Shown here: one piece after another, positions 45,117 through 57,123 of the stretch
How positions within the stretch are numbered: the stretch's first letter is position 1
Layout of the letters: every line of letters starts with the position of its first letter
Source: Gluconobacter oxydans
GTDB taxonomy: Bacteria > Pseudomonadota > Alphaproteobacteria > Acetobacterales > Acetobacteraceae
Reading direction: 5' to 3'
Length of the DNA: 64,000 nucleotides
Assembly (NCBI RefSeq): GCF_006539685.1
Contig: NZ_BJNM01000011.1
Coordinates: forward strand, 1 to 64,000
Translations under genes and position numbers: made by a program
The notes under the pieces: model-generated
Told to the model about the DNA's origin: nothing
The model's database searches: none
The model's input: the letters and a program-made list of their open reading frames with translations, nothing else

Positions 45117-46162
45117 GCGACGACTATCGCGAAACCGATCCGACCCGTCAGCCCGAGGATATGGGCGAGGGCAGTCTGCGGCCTGAAACGCTTGCGGATT
45201 TTACGGGCCAGAAAGCCAGCCGCGAAAATCTGGCGATTTTTATCGAGGCGGCTCGGGCCCGGAATGAAGCGCTGGATCATGTCCTGCTGCACGGGCCTCC
45301 GGGTCTGGGCAAGACGACGTTGGCACAGATCGTGGCACGTGAGCTGGGTGTGGGGTTTCGGGCGACGTCCGGGCCGGTCATCCAGCGAGCGGGTGATCTG
45401 GCGGCGATCCTGACGAATCTCCAGCCGCGTGATGTGCTGTTCATTGACGAAATCCACCGTCTTCAGCCGGCGATTGAGGAAGTGCTCTATCCGGCGATGG
45501 AGGACTTCCAGCTTGACCTGATCATCGGCGAAGGGCCGGCTGCGCGGTCCGTGCGCATTGATCTGGCGCCGTTCACGCTTGTGGCCGCGACCACGCGGGC
45601 CGGTCTGCTGGCCACGCCTCTGCGGGACCGGTTCGGGATCCCGCTGCGGCTGGTGTTCTATACGCCGGAAGAACTTCGGGCGATCGTCTCGCGCGGGGCT
45701 CTGAAGCTCGGAATGCGCCTGACGGATGACGGGGCGGAAGAAATCGCCCGCCGGTCGCGTGGGACGCCGCGTATCGCCGGGCGTCTGCTGCGCCGGGTGC
45801 GGGATTTCGCGCTGGTGTCGAAGCATGCGGTCGTGGACCGGGCGCTGGCGGATGCGGCTCTGGGGCGGCTTGAGGTTGATGAGCGCGGGCTGGATGCGAT
45901 GGACCGGCGCTACCTCAAGCGGATTGCCGAGCATCATCATGGCGGTCCGGTTGGTGTGGAGACGCTGGCGGCGGGGCTTGCCGAAGCGCGCGATACGCTG
46001 GAAGACGTGATCGAGCCCTACCTGATCCAGGAAGGGCTGGTTCTGAGAACGGCCCGCGGGCGGATGCTGGGTGAGGCGGGATGGCGTCATCTCGGTCTGA
46101 CGCCGCCGGCGAGCCAGGTGGATCTGCTCTCCTCGCTGGAGCAGGACGATTCCGCGCCCTGA
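45113..46162 (+). CDS. ruvB: Holliday junction helicase RuvB
   Basis: A 349-residue AAA+ motor. [12 protein letters not shown] opens the domain; Walker A is [15 protein letters not shown], Walker B is [10 protein letters not shown], sensor is [11 protein letters not shown], and [20 protein letters not shown] carries the arginine sensor, with a winged helix after it. Its start overlaps the ruvA stop. It is followed after 52 bases by ybgC. Confidence 0.98.
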   Translation: MSDDYRETDPTRQPEDMGEGSLRPETLADFTGQKASRENLAIFIEAARARNEALDHVLLHGPPGLGKTTLAQIVARELGVGFRATSGPVIQRAGDLAAILTNLQPRDVLFIDEIHRLQPAIEEVLYPAMEDFQLDLIIGEGPAARSVRIDLAPFTLVAATTRAGLLATPLRDRFGIPLRLVFYTPEELRAIVSRGALKLGMRLTDDGAEEIARRSRGTPRIAGRLLRRVRDFALVSKHAVVDRALADAALGRLEVDERGLDAMDRRYLKRIAEHHHGGPVGVETLAAGLAEARDTLEDVIEPYLIQEGLVLRTARGRMLGEAGWRHLGLTPPASQVDLLSSLEQDDSAP

Positions 46163-46214
46163 AAGGCCCTGAACACGGTTCGGGGTATGGGCGCACCATG
46201 ACTGGAGAAACAGT

Positions 46215-46640
46215 ATGGCCACGCACAAGATCAGGTTCCGGGTTTATTACGAAGACACCGATGCGGGCGGTATCGTCTATCACGCCCGCTATCTGGGCTT
46301 TGCCGAGCGTGCGCGGAGCGAGGCGATGCGGGATGCGGATGCGTCCGTCACCGAGCTTTTGAACGATTTCGGACTGGTCTTCGTCGTGCGTCAGGCTGCA
46401 CTCCGGTACCGCTCCCCGCTCCGACTCGATGATGAGATGGAAATCGAGACGGCGCTGGAGGCCATGACTCCGACGCGGCTGAAACTTTGTCAGACGGTCC
46501 GGAATTATTCCGGGGGTGGCGATACGGCTACGGTTATCGACGTTGAGCTGGCCTGTCTGAACGCTGCTGACATGAAACCTGCCAAAATTCCGCCTCGGTG
46601 GCGTGATGCAGTAAGAAAACTGGAGGCAGGAGAGGTCTGA
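46215..46640 (+). CDS. ybgC: YbgC-type acyl-CoA thioesterase
   Basis: A 141-residue hot-dog-fold thioesterase. RVYYEDTDAGGIVYHARYL holds the catalytic Asp region of the 4-HBT class, with the family's FAERARSEAMRD next. It is usually the first gene of the tol-pal cluster and acts in acyl-CoA and phospholipid metabolism at the division site. GGAGAAACAGT precedes the ATG. Confidence 0.94.
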   Translation: MATHKIRFRVYYEDTDAGGIVYHARYLGFAERARSEAMRDADASVTELLNDFGLVFVVRQAALRYRSPLRLDDEMEIETALEAMTPTRLKLCQTVRNYSGGGDTATVIDVELACLNAADMKPAKIPPRWRDAVRKLEAGEV

Positions 46641-46717
46641 CCCACTTTCCTGTTTCGTCATGAAGTGCAATGGAGAGTCCTGACCCGCAAGGGACAGGAT
46701 CTGTACAGGAGAGAACA

Positions 46718-47461
46718 GTGGATCATGAGGTAAGTTCGAGTGCGCTTGGGGCGGTCGGTGCGACTGGTCTATCGCCTCTGGACCTGTTCCTGCACGCCTC
46801 CATCGTTGTAAAGCTGGTGATGCTGGGTCTGCTGCTGTGCAGCGCCGGCGTATGGGCGATCATCGCGGAAAAAATCATTCTCATCCGTCGCGTCAACCGT
46901 GAGGCGACCGAGTTCGAGGACCGTTTCTGGTCGGGCGGATCGCTTGACGATCTTTACGAATCCGATGGTGCGCGTCCGACGCATCCGATGGCGGCCGTGT
47001 TCGGTGCGGCCATGGGTGAGTGGCGCCGTTCGGCCCGGATTGGCGGAATTGACCTGTCGCGGGGTGGCGTGCGTGAGCGCGTGGACCGCGCGATCGACAT
47101 CACCATCATGCGTGAGAACGACCGTCTGACGCGCCGTCTGATCTTCCTTGCGACGATCGGCCCGGTGGCACCGTTCGTCGGTCTGTTCGGAACAGTCTGG
47201 GGCATCATGCATTCCTTCGCGTCCATCGCGCAGATGCACAACACGAACCTTTCGGTCGTGGCGCCTGGTATTTCCGAAGCCCTGTTCGCCACGGCGATCG
47301 GCCTCGTGACGGCCATTCCGGCCTATATCGCCTATAACGGTCTGAGCAATTCCTTCGAGAAGTTCGCTGACCGCATGGAAGCCTTCGGCACCGAGTTCGC
47401 TGCCATCCTGTCGCGTCAGTCCGAGGAACGTGCGGATGATACGACCGGCGGAAAGGCCTGA
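46718..47461 (+). CDS. tolQ: Tol-Pal system proton-channel subunit TolQ
   Basis: A 247-residue three-helix inner-membrane protein, paralogous to ExbB and MotA. The helices [19 protein letters not shown] and the later pair around [27 protein letters not shown] and [23 protein letters not shown] contain the conserved Thr and Pro residues. GTG 46718 was preferred because AGGAGAG precedes it; an ATG 48 bases earlier exists. The tolR start lies 4 bases after its stop. Confidence 0.95.
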   Translation: MDHEVSSSALGAVGATGLSPLDLFLHASIVVKLVMLGLLLCSAGVWAIIAEKIILIRRVNREATEFEDRFWSGGSLDDLYESDGARPTHPMAAVFGAAMGEWRRSARIGGIDLSRGGVRERVDRAIDITIMRENDRLTRRLIFLATIGPVAPFVGLFGTVWGIMHSFASIAQMHNTNLSVVAPGISEALFATAIGLVTAIPAYIAYNGLSNSFEKFADRMEAFGTEFAAILSRQSEERADDTTGGKA

Positions 47462-47464
47462 ACC

Positions 47465-47905
<441 letters not shown>

Positions 47906-47917
47906 GAGGCCGCTGCC

Positions 47918-48913
47918 GTGGTGCGTCCACGCCGCTCTGACAACAGGCGCTTTCGTCATGCGCTTTACGGATCAGCCGCCATTCATCTGGGGCTGATCGC
48001 GTATCTGCTTGTGCAGATCCCCCCCGAAAAACCGCCCGAGCCACCGGAGCCCCCCACGGTTCAGATGGAATTCGAGCAGGCAGGACCGCCGACCCATCCG
48101 GTCAAGGGCGATCATCCGGCGCCTGCGCCCGCTCCGGCCCCTGCACCCGTAAAGAACGAGGCCCCTCCCGCCCCGACGCCGCCCCTGAAGGCGCCGACGG
48201 AAGAGCCGCCTCCGCCCCCACCGCCGCCTCAGTCCGTGCCGCCTCCGCCGGAGACGCCGCCGCAGAAGCTGCCGGACATCAAGCTGCCGCCGAAGATGAC
48301 GGATGAGTCGCCCGAGCCTGTGCCAGCATCGCCGCCCAAGCCGTCACCGCCGTCCAAATCGACGATGGTTGCACCGCCGAGCCCGCAGACGCAGAAGGCC
48401 GACAAGCTGCCGGATATGCCGAAATTCTCGCATATGACGCAGCCGAACGCGGCCAAGAAGACGGAAGCGGACAGTCATTCGCTGCTGGCGACGCTGGATA
48501 ATTTCCGGGCGGACCAGAAGCAGACCCATGCGCCGACCGCGAAGGCCAATCCGCCGCAGGGTGGTGCGCCGAACGGGGGCGGGGTGCCGAATGGTGACAT
48601 TACCAAGTCCCTGTCCATGGCGGATCAGAAGGCCATCGGTGGCTCCGTGCGCCGCTGCTATACCGAAGACACCGAAGCGCGGAACTATGCGAGCTTTGTC
48701 GCGCATATGGTTGTGACCGTTGATGCGACCGGCGAGGCCCGGATTGTCAAATTTGCGCCTGAAACGGCTGCGAAGATGGCTGCAGATCCGTCTTACCGCG
48801 TTCTGGCGGAGCGGGCGCGGGATGCGGTGCTGAGCCCCACCTGTGCCCATCTGCCCATTCCCTCCAAGATGCTTGGTCAGACGCATGAGCTGCGTTTTGT
48901 CTTCAGGCCGTAA
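47918..48913 (+). CDS. tolA: Tol-Pal system envelope protein TolA
   Basis: A 331-residue protein with a single N-terminal helix (HALYGSAAIHLGLIAYLLVQ), a long Pro-rich region from about 28 to 170 (runs such as EKPPEPPEPPT and PPPPPPPQ) in place of the usual Ala/Lys helix, and a compact C-terminal domain with GSVRRCYTED and LGQTHELRFVF. The proline-based stalk must cross the periplasm as an extended rod. The start is GTG 47918, 12 bases after the tolR stop. Confidence 0.88.
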   Translation: MVRPRRSDNRRFRHALYGSAAIHLGLIAYLLVQIPPEKPPEPPEPPTVQMEFEQAGPPTHPVKGDHPAPAPAPAPAPVKNEAPPAPTPPLKAPTEEPPPPPPPPQSVPPPPETPPQKLPDIKLPPKMTDESPEPVPASPPKPSPPSKSTMVAPPSPQTQKADKLPDMPKFSHMTQPNAAKKTEADSHSLLATLDNFRADQKQTHAPTAKANPPQGGAPNGGGVPNGDITKSLSMADQKAIGGSVRRCYTEDTEARNYASFVAHMVVTVDATGEARIVKFAPETAAKMAADPSYRVLAERARDAVLSPTCAHLPIPSKMLGQTHELRFVFRP

Positions 48914-48929
48914 TCCACGAGGAAGTCTC

Positions 48930-50291
48930 ATGTCCTTCATTCCCAATACCGAAGCCGAGGCCCTGAGCGCGCTGTTTTCGCGCCGCTCCGTTCTGGGAGC
49001 GACCGCCGCGGGCGGTCTCCTGGCGACGCCTCTGGCGGCCTTTGCTCAGTCCGGTGCGGCCTCCGGCCCCGGTGAAGCAGAAATCACCGTCGATCAGGCC
49101 CGTCAGGAGCCGATTCCCATCGTTGTTCCGAATTTCGGGGCAGGGCTGGGTGAGCAGATCTCCGGCGTGATCACGTCCGACCTGAACGGAACCGGTCTGT
49201 TCAAGGTCATGAGCGGCAGTGTGCCGCCCGGCTCTACGCCGGATTTCAGCGCGCTCAAAGCCCAGGGCGCCCGCGCGGCCGTGGCCGGTCAGGCCGTTGG
49301 TGCGGGAAGTGTGCGCGTCGAGATGCGTCTGTGGGATGTGCTCTCCGGACAGCAGCTTCAGGGCACGGCCTATACGGCGTCCAACAGCAACTGGCGCCGG
49401 ATTGCGCATATCATTGCTGACGTGATCTATGAGCGGATGCTGGGTGAGAAGGGCTATTTCGATACCCGCATCGCCTATATCGCCCGCACCGGTCCGCGCC
49501 ATCACCAGATCACGCGTCTGGCCCTGATGGATCAGGATGGCGCCAACGAGCGCATGCTGACGGGTGGCGAGTGGCTGACGCTGACGCCGCGTTTCAACCC
49601 GGTGCGCGATCAGATCGCGTTCATGTCCTACGCCAACAACCGTCCGCGCGTGTATCTGTTCGATCTGGCTTCTGGCCGGCAGCAGATTCTGGGCGAGTTC
49701 GCGGGCATTTCCTTTGCGCCGCGCTTCTCGCCGACAGGTGGCTCGGTGGTGCTGTCCGCTACACGCGGGGGCGGGTCTGACATCTTCGTTGTCGATCTGG
49801 CTTCCCGTGCGAAGCGGCAGATCACCAATTCCAATGGCGCGATCGACACCAGCCCGTGCTTCAGCCCGGATGGTAGCCAGATCGTCTTCAACTCCGATCG
49901 TGGTGGCAGCCCCCAGCTCTACATCATGAGTGCATCCGGTGGGGCGGCGAAGCGGATTTCCTATGGCAGTGGCCAGTATGGATCCCCGGTCTGGTCCCCG
50001 CGTGGAGATCTGATCGCCTTTACCCGGATTGGCAGCGGCGGGTTCTCGCTCGGTGTCATGAACCCGGATGGTACGGGCGAGCGTATCCTGACGCAGGGCT
50101 TCACGGTTGATGGGGCGACGTTCTGTCCGAACGGTCGTGTGCTGGCGTTCTGCCGCCAGAGCGCGTCCGGTGCGGGCGGTGCGGGTTTTGCGTCCGGGAT
50201 TGGTACGATCGATATTACGGGCTTCAACGAGCGTCCGATCCGGATCTCGACGGGGGCGTCCGACCCGGCCTGGTCTCCGCGGAACGGCTGA
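48930..50291 (+). CDS. tolB: Tol-Pal system beta-propeller TolB
   Basis: A 453-residue periplasmic protein: an N-terminal domain (PIPIVVPNFGAGLGEQISGV) and six WD40-like blades with TolB motifs (RIAYIARTG, DGANERMLTGG, SPCFSPDGSQIVFNSDRGG). The N-terminus reads FSRRSVLGATAAGG then a hydrophobic stretch ending AAFAQ. This has a twin-arginine signal pattern, unlike the Sec signal usual for TolB. ATG 48930 follows GAGGAAG. A strong terminator lies nine bases after the stop. Confidence 0.95.
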   Translation: MSFIPNTEAEALSALFSRRSVLGATAAGGLLATPLAAFAQSGAASGPGEAEITVDQARQEPIPIVVPNFGAGLGEQISGVITSDLNGTGLFKVMSGSVPPGSTPDFSALKAQGARAAVAGQAVGAGSVRVEMRLWDVLSGQQLQGTAYTASNSNWRRIAHIIADVIYERMLGEKGYFDTRIAYIARTGPRHHQITRLALMDQDGANERMLTGGEWLTLTPRFNPVRDQIAFMSYANNRPRVYLFDLASGRQQILGEFAGISFAPRFSPTGGSVVLSATRGGGSDIFVVDLASRAKRQITNSNGAIDTSPCFSPDGSQIVFNSDRGGSPQLYIMSASGGAAKRISYGSGQYGSPVWSPRGDLIAFTRIGSGGFSLGVMNPDGTGERILTQGFTVDGATFCPNGRVLAFCRQSASGAGGAGFASGIGTIDITGFNERPIRISTGASDPAWSPRNG

Positions 50292-50299
50292 GGTCAGGC

Positions 50300-50331
50300 T
50301 CCGCGCTTTCAGTTGGAAAGCGCGGATTTTC
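50300..50331 (+). terminator. Intrinsic terminator after tolB
   Basis: TCCGCGCTTTC, a 5-base loop, then GAAAGCGCGGA, followed by TTTTC. The 11-bp stem is perfect. It should end most tolQRAB transcripts before pal. Confidence 0.88.
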
Positions 50332-50486
50332 AGGGGCGGAAAACCCCTTTTTCCAGCGTCCCGTTGCGGCGTTGATTCGGTCTGTGGTCGTCAGGGGCAT
50401 GCAGACCGGCTCCGGGTGCTACGCCTGCAACGCTTGGCTGCCACGCGGGCAGCGCATGTATTCAAACTGCAAAACTTCAATGGTGA

Positions 50487-50518
50487 GACGAATATGGCGG
50501 AATTCTGCCACATTCGTC
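50487..50518. repeat. 32-bp imperfect palindrome upstream of pal
   Basis: GACGAAT-TGGC arms face GCCA-ATTCGTC arms around a GAATTC core; only two of the 16 symmetric pairs fail in DNA terms, and one of those can be a G-U wobble in RNA. No T-run follows. It may be an operator or a structured RNA. The surrounding 50332-50602 shows no convincing gene; two overlapping open frames there have no Shine-Dalgarno and no recognisable composition. Confidence 0.6.
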
Positions 50519-50602
50519 AGAGCCGGTGTGACATTTCTGCCGAGTTTTGTGGTTCCGAAACTGAATCGAACTTTCCGGCCTCAACCCGCGTTAACACGAC
50601 AC

Positions 50603-50632
50603 TTGACCCATGATTTGAGTCATGAGTATGGG
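50603..50632 (+). promoter_or_regulatory. Possible sigma-70 promoter of pal
   Basis: TTGACC (50603-50608), an 18-base spacer and TATGGG (50627-50632), with a short CATGA/TCATG dyad inside the spacer. It would give a leader of about 140 bases before the pal ATG. Confidence 0.4.
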
Positions 50633-50778
50633 CGCTTATGGCCACCGGTTTTCAGGCGCGGCAGACAGGGATCGAAACCGACTCCTGCTTGTTCCGGTCT
50701 GGAAAGAAGTGGTCCGGGATAACGCGGCATTTTCCGCATTCGGTTCCAGATGTGGGGCCGTTCTCAGGATTGAGACAC

Positions 50779-51258
50779 ATGAAGTTCAAGGTATTTGGCG
50801 CGCTTGGTCTGGCGCTTGTTCTCGCAGCCTGTTCCAACGGCAACACCAACAAGGGTGACAGCACCGGCGCTGGCGCCGTGGCTCAGGAAGCCGGCCCGAC
50901 GCCCGGCAGCGAAGCCGATCTGGTCGCCAATGTCGGCGATCGCGTCTTCTACGAGCTGAACCAGTCCCAGCTTTCTGAAGAAGCCCGCGCAACGCTGGAC
51001 AAGCAGGTTGCCTGGCTCGCCAAGTACCCGCAGGTCAGCATCCAGGTTGCTGGCAACTGCGATGACCGCGGCACGGAAGAGTACAACATTGCTCTCGGCC
51101 AGCGTCGTGCAAACGCAGCCCGTGACTATCTGGTCGCCAAGGGCGTGAGCGCTTCGCGCATCACCACGATCTCCTACGGCAAGGACCGTCCGACCGCCGA
51201 TGGCGATGACGAGCAGTCCTGGGCCCAGAACCGTAACGCCATCACGTCTGTTCGCTGA
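50779..51258 (+). CDS. pal: Peptidoglycan-associated lipoprotein Pal
   Basis: A 159-residue outer-membrane lipoprotein. The lipobox LVLAAC gives acylated Cys18, and a Gly/Asn/Thr linker follows. The OmpA-like domain has VFYELNQSQLSEEARATLD, VSIQVAGNCDDRGTEEYNIALGQRRANAARDYL and ISYGKDRP, which hold the diaminopimelate-binding Asp and Arg. It anchors the outer membrane to peptidoglycan and binds TolB and TolA. ATG 50779 is preferred because the lipobox then lies at the right distance. Confidence 0.96.
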   Translation: MKFKVFGALGLALVLAACSNGNTNKGDSTGAGAVAQEAGPTPGSEADLVANVGDRVFYELNQSQLSEEARATLDKQVAWLAKYPQVSIQVAGNCDDRGTEEYNIALGQRRANAARDYLVAKGVSASRITTISYGKDRPTADGDDEQSWAQNRNAITSVR

Positions 51259-51294
51259 GCCGACGTTTCAGGCCTGACGGACTGGGATGATGAG

Positions 51295-51329
51295 CGGCCG
51301 GGGGATTATCCCCCGGCCGTTTCTGTTTT
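51295..51329 (+). terminator. Intrinsic terminator after pal
   Basis: CGGCCGGGGGA, a short TTA loop region, then TCCCCCGGCCG, followed by TTTCTGTTTT. Together with the tolB terminator it makes pal a single-gene transcript. Confidence 0.92.
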
Positions 51330-51401
51330 ATGACTGGGCCATGTCGCACGCGAGACCTGCCTGCGTGCCCGTGACCGTGAGTTTGTCTCAGGAGATCCGT
51401 T

Positions 51402-52268
51402 ATGGTGCTGTCCCGTTCCCTGCGTGCCGTCTTTCTGGGCACGGCTCTTTCCGTCCTGTCGCCCGTCGTCCCGGCGCTGGCACAGGATGCCCCTGACAGC
51501 GGGGAAATTTCTTCACGCGAAGCCATTGCTCTGCAGGACCAGATCGCATCCCTGCGGCAACAGCTTTCTCAGGTTCAGAACGGTGGGGGGCTCGCTGCGC
51601 CAAGCACGACGGCGGTTCCGCAGGTTTCGGCCGCAGATGGCAATCTGACGGCGCAGCTTCTGGAGCGTGTTTCGGCTCTGGAAGAGCAGAACCGCCAGAT
51701 GCGCGGCGAGCTGGATCAGCTCAGCAATTCCGTCCGGGACAATCAGGCCAGCGTGTCCAAGCAGATTTCGGACATGCAGTTCGCGTCCCAGAACGGGGGC
51801 GGATCACCGGCCCCGGCTCCGGCCAAGGCCGCCACCGAGGAAAAGGCATCCGCACCTGCTGCAGAGGCCGCCGAGCAGCCGAAGACGGCTCTGGATGCCC
51901 TGAAGGCCGGAAACGCTTCCCTGCATTCGGGCAATTACACGGATGCGGAAAGCAATGCCCGCTTCGCCATCAAGACGGCGCATAGCGTGTCGGGCAAGAT
52001 GGATGCGCAGTTCCTGCTGGCCCAGTCCCTGGCAGGGCAGAAGCAGTACCGTCAGTCCGCCGTTGCCTATTACGACGCCTATACCAAGGCGCCCAAATCC
52101 CTGAAGGCCCAGGATTCCCTGCTTGGCGTGGCAGCATCGATGCTGGCGCTCGGGGACAAGGGATCGGCCTGTCAGGCGCTGGACAAGCTCAAGACCGAGT
52201 TCCCCGCACCTGCGCCGCGTGTGAAGACGGCTGAGACGACGTTCCGGAGCCGCGCCGCCTGTCACTGA
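51402..52268 (+). CDS. cpoB: Tol-Pal associated coordinator CpoB (YbgF)
   Basis: A 288-residue periplasmic protein: signal sequence ([16 protein letters not shown]), a trimerising coiled coil ([17 protein letters not shown] and [15 protein letters not shown]), an Ala/Pro linker around 130-165, and C-terminal TPR repeats ([37 protein letters not shown]). It coordinates cell-wall synthesis with outer-membrane constriction. The gap after the pal terminator is about 70 bases, so it likely has its own promoter. Confidence 0.92.
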
Positions 52269-52291
52269 GCGATGTCTTGCTGAGTTCGGGG

Positions 52292-53527
52292 ATGGAGCAT
52301 CCGGTCGGGGAGCAGGAGTTTGCCGACCGGATGGCCAGGTTTGGTCCGTGGCCACCCGATATCGATGACGCACCGGTTGGGCTGGCTGTTTCGGGGGGCG
52401 CCGATTCCATGGCGCTCGCGTTTCTGGCCCGCCGCTGGCGGCGGAATGTTGTGGCGTTCGTCGTGGATCATGCCTTGCGCCCTGAGTCTGCCGCCGAAGC
52501 GCAACTGACGGTTCATCGTCTTGCCGGGATGAACGTGAAGGCCCGGCTTCTGACGCTTGCGCCGTTTCCGAAAGGCCGGATGCAGGAGCGCGCACGCCAT
52601 GCCCGGTTCGAAGCTCTTGAGGCAGCCTGTGTTTCGGAAGGCTGTCTGGATCTTCTGGTTGCGCATCATGCCGGGGATCAGGACGAGACGGTGTGGATGC
52701 GGCATCTGCACGCGAGCGGTCCTCTGGGGCTGAGCGGCATTCAGCCTGTCTCCGTTCGCGGGCGTATCCGGCTGGTCCGGCCGCTTCTTACGTTTCCTAC
52801 GGCGCGTCTGCGCCTGACCCTGCAAGCGGAAAATCTGCCCTGGATCGAGGACCCGTCGAACGCCAACCGGCGTTTCGAGCGGGTTCGTCTGCGCCAGGAC
52901 CTAACGCCGGAGCAGAGACAGGAGGCCCGTGTTCTGCAACAGGATGCCCTACAGGAACGTCTGCGCCTTGAGGCGGAACTGGCGGAAGAGCTTGGTCGCC
53001 ATGCCGTCTGGTATTCGCAGGGCTGGGTTTTTCTCGGGCAGGAGGGAGTGGACGAAGAAGCCCTGTCAGTTCTGATCCGGCTGGTCTCGGGGAGTGCCTA
53101 TCGTCCGGCGCGTGAGGCCGTGCGGACCCTGATGACGCAGGGATACGGAACGCTGTCGGGGGTTCAGGTCCGGCCGGCGGGGCGCTTTGGGAACGGGATT
53201 ATTCTGGTGCGGGAGGAAAGGGCGCTTGGTCCGTTCGTTCCCGCGAAGGCCGGAGCGGTCTGGGATGGACGCTGGCGCCTTCTGGCCTGCGATGTTCCAC
53301 AGGGGAGTCTGATCGGGTCTCTGGGGGATGCCATTCATGTGATGGATCTGCGCAGGCTGGGTGTGCCGTATGCGGCTGCCCGCTGCCTTCCGGGCGTGTG
53401 GCATGAGGGACGACTGGTTTTGGGGCCGCGTCTGGGGGAGAGGGCCTGGGGCGAATTTGCCGGTGAGGCGGATTTTGTCTGGTCGTCCGGCGTCCCTGCG
53501 ACAGGAGAAAATCATTTCGGGACGTAA
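52292..53527 (+). CDS. tilS: tRNA(Ile)-lysidine synthase
   Basis: A 411-residue enzyme that converts C34 of tRNA-Ile(CAU) to lysidine. It has the PP-loop motif [17 protein letters not shown] near residue 35, [10 protein letters not shown], and the conserved [15 protein letters not shown], with [18 protein letters not shown] later. The C-terminal domain is divergent. Start choice: ATG 52292 with GGGG just upstream; TTG 52277 in frame is an alternative. It starts about 25 bases after the cpoB stop. Confidence 0.94.
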
Positions 53528-53537
53528 AAAGAGCTTC

Positions 53538-53559
53538 AAAAACGCAAGAAATGCGTTTT
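53538..53559 (+). terminator. Weak terminator-like hairpin after tilS
   Basis: AAAAACGC, a 7-base loop, then GCGTTTT, just after the tilS stop. The T-run is within the stem, so efficiency is doubtful. The following 140 bases before ftsH probably carry its promoter. Confidence 0.4.
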
Positions 53560-53698
53560 CCTGCCTCCGATGGGGTAGGATCGTGGACGCGGAGGCTTAT
53601 GTTATGAAGTCAACGCAGAATGTGACCGGTCGGCCAGTTGTGACGGGGGTTCCCGGACCGCATCTGACGGAACAGTCTGAAGGACGACAGAGAGCGAG

Positions 53699-55603
<1,905 letters not shown>

Positions 55604-55625
55604 TCAGGCAGCCAATCGCACCAAC

Positions 55626-55666
55626 AGGCGCGTCATCGGGATCTTTCCCGGTGCCGCGCCTTTTTC
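55626..55666 (+). terminator. Intrinsic terminator after ftsH
   Basis: AGGCGCG and TCGGGA pair with TCCCGG-type and CGCGCCT arms around a short A/T loop, followed by TTTTT. It sits 22 bases after the ftsH stop and ahead of glmM. Confidence 0.8.
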
Positions 55667-55696
55667 ATTTCTGGCAGACAGGCAGGATTCTTCATT

Positions 55697-57055
55697 ATGG
55701 CCACCAAAAGGTCTCTGTTCGGTACTGATGGCATCCGGGGAACGGCCAATACCGCGCCCATGACGGTCGAGATCGCACAGAGACTGGGGCAGGCGGCCGG
55801 TCTGTATTTCATGCGCAGCCAGAACCGCCGGCATAGCGTCGTGCTCGGCAAGGATACGCGCCTTTCAGGCTACATGCTGGAATGTGCCCTGGTGGCGGGC
55901 TTCCTGTCGGCCGGGATGGACGTCATTCTGGTCGGACCGCTGCCCACGCCTGCCATTGCCATGCTGACGCGCTCCCTGCGGGCGGATCTGGGGGTGATGG
56001 TCTCTGCATCGCACAACCCCTTTACCGACAACGGCATCAAACTGTTCGGACCGGACGGTTTCAAGCTTTCTGACGAGGTGGAAGGCGAGATCGAGGATCT
56101 GATGTCACAGGATCTGTCCGCGCGGCTGGCGTCACCGGCGCAGATCGGCCGAGCGTCCCGTCTGACGGATGCGGCCGGGCGCTATATCGAGAATGCGAAG
56201 GCCTCTTTTCCGCGTGGCCTGCGTCTGGATGGCCTGAAGATTGTCATCGACTGCGCCAATGGCTCGGCCTATCGCGTGGCACCCACGGCCCTGTGGGAGT
56301 TGGGTGCGGAAGTCATCAAGATCGGCTGTTCGCCTGATGGTCTGAACATCAATGACGGCGTGGGGTCAACGCATCCTGAAACGCTGTGCGCAGCCGTCAG
56401 GGAGCATGGTGCGGATTTCGGTATTGCGCTGGATGGTGATGCGGACCGTGTTCTGATTGCGGATGAGAACGGCAATCTTGTCGACGGAGACCAGATCATC
56501 GGTCTGATCGCAGCCTTCTGGAAGCAGCATGACCGGTTGCGAGGCAATACGGTGGTGACGACCGTCATGTCCAATATGGGTCTGGAAAAGGCCCTGGCGG
56601 AGAATGGTCTCGAACTTCAGCGCACGGCGGTCGGTGATCGCTATGTCGTGGAACGGATGCGGGAAATCGGGGCCAATCTGGGCGGCGAGCAGTCCGGTCA
56701 CATGGTCCTGTCGGACTATGCCACCACGGGCGATGGTCTGATTGCGGCTTTGCAGGTCCTGGCGGTGTCCGTCGAGACCAAGCGGCCTGCCAGCGAGATC
56801 TGCCGTTTCTTCACGCCTTATCCGCAGCTTCTGAAAAATGTCCGCTATTCAGGGACCAGTCCGATGAGCAGCCCGGATCTCGCTGCGGCCAAGGCCTGGG
56901 CGGATGAGCGGCTGGCCGGAAGTGGCCGTCTTGTCCTGCGGGCAAGCGGGACTGAACCGCTGATCCGTGTCATGGCCGAGGCGCAGGATGAGGCGCTGGT
57001 GCATGAGGTTGTGGACCATGTCTGTGATGTCATCCGCGCGATCGCGCACGCCTGA
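55697..57055 (+). CDS. glmM: Phosphoglucosamine mutase
   Basis: A 452-residue enzyme converting glucosamine-6-phosphate to glucosamine-1-phosphate for cell-wall and LPS precursors. [12 protein letters not shown] opens the protein, [18 protein letters not shown] near 100 holds the phosphoserine, [13 protein letters not shown] near 245 binds Mg2+, and [15 protein letters not shown] is the C-terminal substrate loop. It converges on ctrA; the 68-base gap holds a CCTGCCG/CGGCAGG hairpin (57085-57102) without a T-run. Confidence 0.97.
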
Positions 57056-57123
57056 TTCTGGCAGATGACTGTAAGAAGCGGGAACCTGCCGTAAGCGGCA
57101 GGGGCGCCTGATCCCGAGTGCGG

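Noticed and set aside
44630-46228. 532-codon open frame on the minus strand
   Set aside because: It is antisense to ruvA and ruvB, both unmistakable, and has no domain pattern.
50372-50722. 116-codon open frame between tolB and pal
   Set aside because: No Shine-Dalgarno, odd Arg/Ser/Trp composition, runs through the likely pal promoter.
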